Source: Irineochytrium annulatum | Lineage: Eukaryota; Chytridiomycota; Chytridiomycetes; Chytridiales; Chytridiaceae | NCBI GenBank assembly: GCA_027600665.1 | Contig: JADGJL010000693.1 | Span: forward strand, 1-15,461 | DNA: 15,461 nucleotides | Reading direction: 5' to 3' | Part shown: positions 9,328 to 15,461 of the stretch, piece by piece | Layout: the number at the start of each line of letters is the position of its first letter | Position numbering within the stretch: position 1 is the first letter of the stretch | Notes under the pieces: model-generated | What the model was told of the DNA's origin: nothing | Databases searched by the model: none | The model's input: only the letters and a program-made list of their open reading frames with translations | Translations under genes and position numbers: made by a program

Positions 9328-12300
9328 TTATGCCTCCAACCATCGTGAATAAACAGGCGCGCCTATATCCGAGAAAATCTGCCTTGCCACTTCTTTATAT
9401 GCCTGGTCGTGTTTTGAGTATTTGCCAACGTAGCCGCAAAGAACTGCTCTGATAAACTTCAGATATTTGATCTCAACCTGACGTTTTCGAGATCGTAGCC
9501 GTGCCTTCAAAAAGTGGACAGCCGCTGTACGCCGTCCCTGCAAAACGAGGCTCATGGCGCAAAAGCCTTGCAAGTACCAGTAGGCCGGCACGGTAATCTG
9601 TATCTTCCGCGCTTTGGCTGAAAATTGCGCCAACACTCTGTTGAACCGCGCCAAGTCATCTTTAGTCCATCCGCTTGATGCAACCCGAACAACTCCGGTT
9701 TGTGGGACAGGGACATCCGAGCGCTCGGGGTCGAAGAATAGGGCTATGCATAGAAAGGCTGTTCCCAAAAGGTCCATGCCCGTAGGTCCAGCTGCTGTTA
9801 TATCTAGCTTGCTTCCAACTTCCTCCATTCCTCGCAGTGCACCCACGTAGTCACCGTGATAAGCGAGGTCCCAACCGCAGAATAAGTCGGTGAGACCCGG
9901 ATACCACTTAATGGCGTCGGCGAGCCTGCCATAGGGCTCAAACGCAACCATGAGGCCGTCCATTTCCGATTGGTCCCGCCCCTTGCAAAAAGCAATCCGT
10001 AGCAGCGCGCTGGTCGCGATCAGAGCAAATATTTTGTTCTCTTTTAGGCTTGGATACTTGGCGTACTCATTGTATCCAACTCTGTCAATATAGTCCAGGT
10101 CTCCGGCTATGTACGCAATCACACTTGCATTGAAAGCGGTCGCAACAGCGGACACCGTATCACCGTTGGCTTCGTTATATGCTTTGAAGAGCTCCATGTA
10201 GTGAACAAACTGGATTATGTGGCTGTCGACTAAATCTGAGAAAATCAATTAGAAAGGTTTTTGGGTGTAATGCAGACGACTAACAATTATACGCGCGAAT
10301 TTGAAAGGTTGCAGGATCGGTACTAGGGCGCCGTGCCGCCGCCCAATAAAACATTGGCTGAAGCTTTGGAGCAAATTGGATGGCGTAGTATGACAGTCTT
10401 AAAAGACACACAGATCTACAATACAGGCCGTAAGTAACATTGCCCATTTCCAGTACAATCTTACAGTAGTGCAGTGTTGATTTCGTGCCCGAGCAGATTG
10501 GTGAAGGACTTGTATAAGATCAGCAGACAGTCATTCATTGAAAAGTTTTTGTCCCTGGACATGATTAACATGATTCTTGTGAAAATTATGTTCTTTAAAT
10601 GATAGATGGTTTCTCGGTCTGCGTCGCTGCCAAGCCGCCTGATTGACCTCGTTCCTCCTGAGGTTCTGATCCATAGCCAGACGGCCTGGCGCCTTTCGCT
10701 CGACAGTGCTTTTTTGTAATCTCTGCTTGTTTTGGGCCACTGTTTGCCATCCATTATCTCTAGCGCCTGTAGGCCGCAAGTTTTTTCATGGGGATAATTT
10801 TCCAACACGCAGTATCCTGCGCATAAACGGGATAGCCACATTGCTCGGCGAAGAGGTGTCACTTGCAAAGCAATTTCATCATCAACAACGTCGGCGACGA
10901 ACTGCAGAAGGGACTCAAGTGTCCGAATTCCTTCGTGGCAGTGATAATTTTTGATAAGGCGACACCTGAAGTCAAAGTGAGATCCCGTAGTCTCGTCGAT
11001 TTGCACGAGCATAAAAACACTAACTCACCCTAGCATCTCACGATACTGTATAATTTTACTTGTTACGCCAGCGCGAAAATAATGAAACTCGATTGACGGA
11101 AGAAGCGAGTCTTGTTTGTCTTCATTCAAAAGGTGCTCCAGCCTTTCAGCAACAAGCACATTCATACTAATTCTTTCTTCAAACGCGAGTGAGTCGTAAA
11201 TAGCGTTCATTATGGTGATATGCCGGAAAGCGAGCCTGATGTCCTTGGCCCCTTTTAGCTCATTATCGTAACCGCCTCCATTAGATGCATTATCCGTAAC
11301 CGCCTTCACACATGCAGCCTGCGTTGGAAGTTCGAGAAATACTAGAAAAGAGTATACATCGCTTTTTCTTATAAGGTTGATAGTCTCGATCTCCATTGAG
11401 TCGAGTACCAGAAGGTCAAGCATATCTGCGAGATTAAAGTACTTTCAAGGTGTTAGCCCTATGCTGCCAGGAAATAATGGGACGCACCTGTCCAAGTACC
11501 GATGCCGCCTTAAGCATTTGTTGAAAAACAGGGTCAAGTCGGTCAAATTGAAACAGAACGGCTGCGCTAAGTTCGGAGAGAATCACATCAGCGGATGCGC
11601 CCGCCATGGTCATTTGCAGCTGTCCATCTGCAGCCACTTTTAAATCCGACCCAATTTTCGCAATGACCACTTCCAGGGTCATCTGTAGGAATAAAGGGCT
11701 GCCACCGGTTCGAGCAAATATTGCCCTCGTTATTGTCGCATCGACAGAAAGTATGCGCAAGGTCAGATTCTTCAACTTCCATTCCTAAAGCGGCGTTAGA
11801 CAAACGACTTGCTTAAAATGCGCTTCACGTACAATCATTTGGAGGCACTCTGATTCCGTTAATCCCGTCAAAACAAGGTGATCGGTGTCAGACATGGTTA
11901 CAATATTGCCCAACGCATTGTTTTTCAAATCTTTCAGGGGACGAGACAGTAGTTGCAAGTATATCTAAAATGTTCGTGATCAATGAACTAGCTTTAATGC
12001 TATACCTTTGGACATAACTTAGATATCTGCACCAAAACCTCCAGCGTGCTTGCGTCAAGCCATTGCGCATCGTCAAAAATGAAAACGGCTGCCGTAGAGT
12101 CCACGAACGCCATTATAAGCTTTACAACAAGCGATTTCAAAAGGGTATTGCGAGCTGTCCCATCGAGCGCTCTTGTCCTTTCAGTTTCAGCGACCTTTAG
12201 ACCGGGTAGCAAAGTGGCAAGTAAAGGCATAAGCTCAAGATCCGCGTTCGCCTTCCGCATCATCATCTCGATGACTTCATAAGTGTGGTCGGCGCCAGCG

Positions 12301-14893
12301 CCGGTGATAAAATTGGTGCTGAGCTTTCGCATCGACGTTGACACGCTGCCTGTGGTGTCCATTAATGTGAAGTGATCAATTACAAAGGTGGCCAAGCATT
12401 GAAGACCATAGAACGGCGTCCACTGATCTTTTTCCGTCCCTGTTAAGTAACGTGCTCAGATAAGACTTCGAGCCTAACACTCTACCTTGGGTGAGACAGA
12501 CAGGCACGTGGCTAGTATGAGCCGTGCTCATAAGAACATTGGCGAGGGAAGATTTTCCTAGCCCGCTAGCAGCTTCAAGAACAACGACGGTTTTAGTCCC
12601 TTTTTCAAGCCAACTTTGAAATCGGTCGGTGATGAGCAACTTTTCCTGCTCGTACCCAAATATAGGCTCGTCGGCTCTACTTCTATCCGAACGAGCATGC
12701 GGCATTTGGTCTTCATCACTTGCCTCAAGAGGAAATGGAACGCCGAAGACATGCAGCGGGAGGGTTTTCCCCTTAACATTTACAAGGCCGAGGTCAAGCG
12801 TATCTATCATCAGCTTGATGTGTTCATTCGTAACTTCGTCGACTACAACAACACCCTCCTTTTTGGCAGTTCCCATCAGTCGAGCCGCTGTAATCACCAC
12901 GTCGCCTTTCAAGTGAGGTTAACATCATGCAGAAAATCAGGGCAGGAGTACCTAAGTGGCTCGTCTCACTTCGGTTATTGTTGCCGACTACGGTGAAAAG
13001 TATCTCTCCGGATGCAATGGATATGCCAAGGTGCACCTGGGCTAGCATACCCTGCTTTTGCAGTTGTTCGAAAAAATCTAGCATTGCCAGAACACACTTC
13101 TCTCCATTGTTGATATGGGTGTGCGGCTGCTTTGTTTTTAGCACACTTAAGATTAATCAGAGAAGAGAATCAACCTCACCGGTAGTCCGAACAAAGCTAA
13201 AAGGGTTTGCCCTTTGTCATCAACTATAACATCTTAACACAGATACACGTGATGACACCTTACCGGCGTATTGCTGAAATATTCCGCCATGTTTCCTTAG
13301 CGACTTCATAAAGCTTGAAACGACTTTTTGTACTGTAATTGTGTCAAATGGAAAATTGAGGGCGACGAAAACAGTCGAGACTGAGCGAAACTCTGCAGGA
13401 ATATTGACTCTGTGGGAACCCTCGACTTTTGTATTGTTGCTCTTATTGGTGCCCCGTCCGGATGATCTGTAGCTGACAAAATTTTCGGCCGTGTCCATTT
13501 GCAACATGGTTGACTCGTTGAGAAACTTGCTTAGAAATGCAATGTCAAAGCTGTTGCTCTCAGCAAAAGCGTAATCATTAGGTGCGACGGTTCCTGTTGA
13601 GGTAAGAAACCTCCCAGCATTTGAGAGCGGTTGTTCGTCATCCCTGTATGGCAGTAATTCGGACGCTAATGTCCTCACGGCGCCTGCATCAAATATAGAG
13701 TGTTCTTCCGTTGAAGTCGATGTAGCTGATCTAAGGACCTCAATCACGTCGTTTTTTAAGAACCCCAAGGCGGCCAACGTGACTCCAAACTCGTCGTGTT
13801 TTGTAGCATCAAGGATTCCGCCGAGATCAGCCAAGCTATCTCCGTGGATAAAGTAATCCATTCGATACTCATATTGTCCGACAATGACGTGTGATACTTC
13901 GCCAGCAGTGATTGCGCAATGCAGCCGCAGCTGCGTGATCCGGCTGTCGGCGCCGCTCCTCGCAGCAGCAGCACCGTCACGGCTTCCATTGATCACGGCG
14001 CTCCTTTCTGCAAGCTTCATGTCGAGATCCATCACGGGGTAGGCTGACATGATGTGCAGGCAGCAAGCAATAGCGCGTAGAAGCATTTGGCCGTCGGGCT
14101 CCTCCGGCCTCAATCTTGAGAATGTCACGAGAACGGCGTCACCTAAAGGAATGGTACTTTAGTGAACTGCAGGCAGAGCGCGGTTCTCACCAAGGAACTT
14201 TACTATGTCCCCATGGTATCTCGAAATAACGTCGATAATCTTGCAGAAATCAGAAGACGCCAAGCGAAGAATGAGCTATTAATCATTACTTGGTTCAAAT
14301 AAGCCCCGATTGATGCCGTGATTATTTCCGACGCCATCTTGCCGAGAAAGGTCTATGAGATAGGACGATGGTCAATAATAGACCACAATTGACCAGGGAG
14401 GACGGAATAAATCTGCGCTAAAGAACGCGCCCGGTCTCGTTCAACCCACATCCCCCATTTCCCGTTTACAGACCAAACGACAATGATATCACATTGACAG
14501 CACCCCCGCTGACTCCACCATAAAGCGGCTTGCTGTACTCAGAACGGCTCGCGGGCCGGGGAACGGCCCCAGCTGGTATTTTCGGTAGACCCGCCCGCCA
14601 CGTTACTGAAAGTCTTCATCCACGAGTCCCGCTCCAGGGATTCCTGATCCCGTCTCTCCAGCTGCCGCCTCGCGTCCGTCCAAGCAGCCCAAACAGGATT
14701 GTGTAAACTCCACAGCACTCACCAAGCCCGCCGACATCTTGGAGTAGCCGCTGATGTCCAACATCATCACGGCCATCCTCTTCTTCTGCGTGAAAGCCCG
14801 ACCAGCCCCGAGTGCGGCGCGGACGTCGGCGACGGCCGCCGGGTCGCGGCTCAACTCGCGGAGGTAGCTGGCCGTGAACTGGGCGACGGCCAT
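9328..14893 (-). CDS. Soluble adenylyl cyclase (ADCY10)-like paralog: two cyclase domains, P-loop NTPase, TPR-like tail
   Basis: Minus-strand exons are 14893-14723, 14352-14290, 14239-14191, 14142-13264, 13223-13180, 13126-12952, 12905-12486, 12439-12006, 11964-11833, 11784-11488, 11441-11029, 10965-10561, 10508-10285 and 10235-9328. The total is 4614 nt (1537 residues plus stop). C1 has LDISGYSKMS (Asp46) and VKFLGDAVLV (Asp96). C2 begins near EFRSVSTVFVALNF and contains VDDKGQTLLALFGL and GDVVITAAR. The NTPase starts at PIFGYEQE, with Walker A AASGLGKS (about 572-579) and Walker B FIFDDAQWLD (Asp pair about 723-724), then RTGGSPLF. The tail, from about 1030, is helical and TPR-like, ending YSRWLEA. 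The C1-C2 linker is rich in Ser, Thr and Asn. As in the plus-strand copy, the C2 Asn (here Ile) and the bicarbonate-site Arg (here Gly) are replaced. The start, MAVAQFTASYLREL, aligns with the paralog's N-terminus. Weaker junctions: 10561/10508 (donor could be 9 nt earlier; some junction here is needed to change frame) and 11833/11784. Several acceptors are AAG. Confidence 0.9.
14353..14722 (-). other. Unusually long (370-nt) first intron of the minus-strand paralog
   Basis: The intron runs from GTGAGT after SKMSAGL to CTCATAG before the TFLGKMASE exon. The homologous plus-strand intron is 52 nt (3686-3737) and other introns here are mostly 38-90 nt. An 8-bp hairpin (TGGTCAAT at 14369-14376 with ATTGACCA at 14388-14395) lies just upstream of the 3' splice site. 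I see no coding or mobile-element signature inside. Confidence 0.8.
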
Positions 14894-15461
14894 ATTTCCG
14901 TGCTTTCGAGCGAGAGGGCGATGGATAGGTTCTCGGTGGTTCGGGTATGTATCATGGACTCCATTGATTTACGGTGACGATATTGAATGGATTTACACGC
15001 CCCAGAGATTTGCAGGTGGCGCGCCCCCGCAGTTATTCAATATACAGGCGCAATTACGACCCGGGCCATCGTTCGCGTAAGCCGCTCGCGATTGCCGGCA
15101 GGGAGCTGCGGATAGGTGGGCTTGGCCGCAACCACCCCGCCCAGCTGAAAGCCGGGCCGCGGCACGCGAGCTGCGAAGATGGGTGGTGGCCGGCTTGCGT
15201 CCTTGGAGTTAACGGGTGGCAACCGGGCTCGGGCGGCGATTGAGCACGATGGCGAAGGGCATGCGGGCGGACTGGTACTTGCAACCATCTATGGTGCTGA
15301 CCCTCACGAAGCAATGGACTCGCCCACGCTAACTAGCATTGGCTATAACTATCAAGATCGTTGAGAGCACAATGTTCGTAATGTTTGTGCCTTAGGACCT
15401 TCATCGTTACTGCAGCGCAGGAGAACGTGCGAATCCACCTCTAACCTCCCCCCTCCTCCCC
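14894..15461. other. Upstream flank of the minus-strand cyclase-like gene, to the window end
   Basis: These 568 bp contain the probable promoter and 5' leader of the minus-strand gene. Apart from the TATA-like site and the short inverted repeat I see no gene; open frames on both strands are short, GC-driven and unrecognised. The last 17 bases (15445-15461) are pure pyrimidine, a low-complexity run that could explain why an assembly stops here. Confidence 0.55.
15037..15044 (-). promoter_or_regulatory. TATA-like element upstream of the minus-strand cyclase-like gene
   Basis: The minus strand reads TATATTGA about 145-150 nt upstream of the ATG at 14893. It overlaps one arm of a 9-bp inverted repeat (ATATTGAAT at 14980-14988, ATTCAATAT at 15035-15043). 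It could be a core promoter, but no experimental start is visible. Confidence 0.2.

Noticed and set aside
10461..10560. Frameshift mutation in the minus-strand gene where the tail changes frame near the stop at 10461
   Set aside because: An intron at the equivalent place in the paralog, and a donor plus AAG acceptor (10560-10509) that restore the frame, explain it without a mutation. The exact donor remains uncertain.
15441..15461. Possible telomeric sequence at the right end
   Set aside because: The end is C-rich and contains one CTAACC, but there is no CCCTAA repeat array, only a mixed C/T run.
1..15461. CRISPR array, insertion sequence or transposon
   Set aside because: I found no regularly spaced direct repeats, no transposase or reverse-transcriptase motifs, and no terminal repeats other than the edge fold-back.

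Overview
This window looks like a eukaryotic contig, most likely from an early-diverging, zoosporic (chytrid- or blastocladiomycete-like) fungus. The evidence is dense short GT-AG introns (about 38-90 nt) with CTRAY-like branch sites, the standard code, a fungal-type coatomer beta subunit, and soluble-adenylyl-cyclase (ADCY10)-type genes, which yeasts and most filamentous fungi lack but zoosporic fungi have. The species assignment is inference. I spliced all gene models by hand from frame continuity, splice signals and paralog comparison.

Layout. (1) 1-2072, minus: the 5' half of a beta-COP (Sec26/COPB1) gene in nine exons, running off the left edge. Its last visible exon enters a perfect 41-bp fold-back (arms 1-41 and 67-107), probably an assembly or library artefact at a contig end. 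(2) 2073-3347: a 1.3-kb divergent intergenic region with no convincing gene. (3) 3348-8708, plus: a 15-exon gene for a protein of about 1529 residues with two class III cyclase domains, a P-loop NTPase and an alpha-helical, TPR-like C-terminus. (4) 8709-9327: a 619-bp tail-to-tail spacer. (5) 14893-9328, minus: a 14-exon paralog of about 1537 residues with the same architecture and most of the same intron positions. (6) 14894-15461: upstream flank of the paralog, ending in a pyrimidine run.

The two cyclase-like genes form a convergent, diverged duplicate pair and are the most interesting content. Both keep the two metal-binding aspartates of C1 and the adenine-contacting Lys and transition-state Arg of C2. 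Both replace the C2 transition-state Asn (Val in one, Ile in the other) and the C1 Arg that binds bicarbonate in human sAC (Gly in both). They may therefore be weak, altered or purely regulatory cyclases coupled to a STAND-like ATPase. The plus copy also has a GC-AG intron, two private introns, and a symmetric 39-nt exon carrying the first metal-binding motif. Beta-COP is an unrelated housekeeping gene of COPI vesicle traffic.
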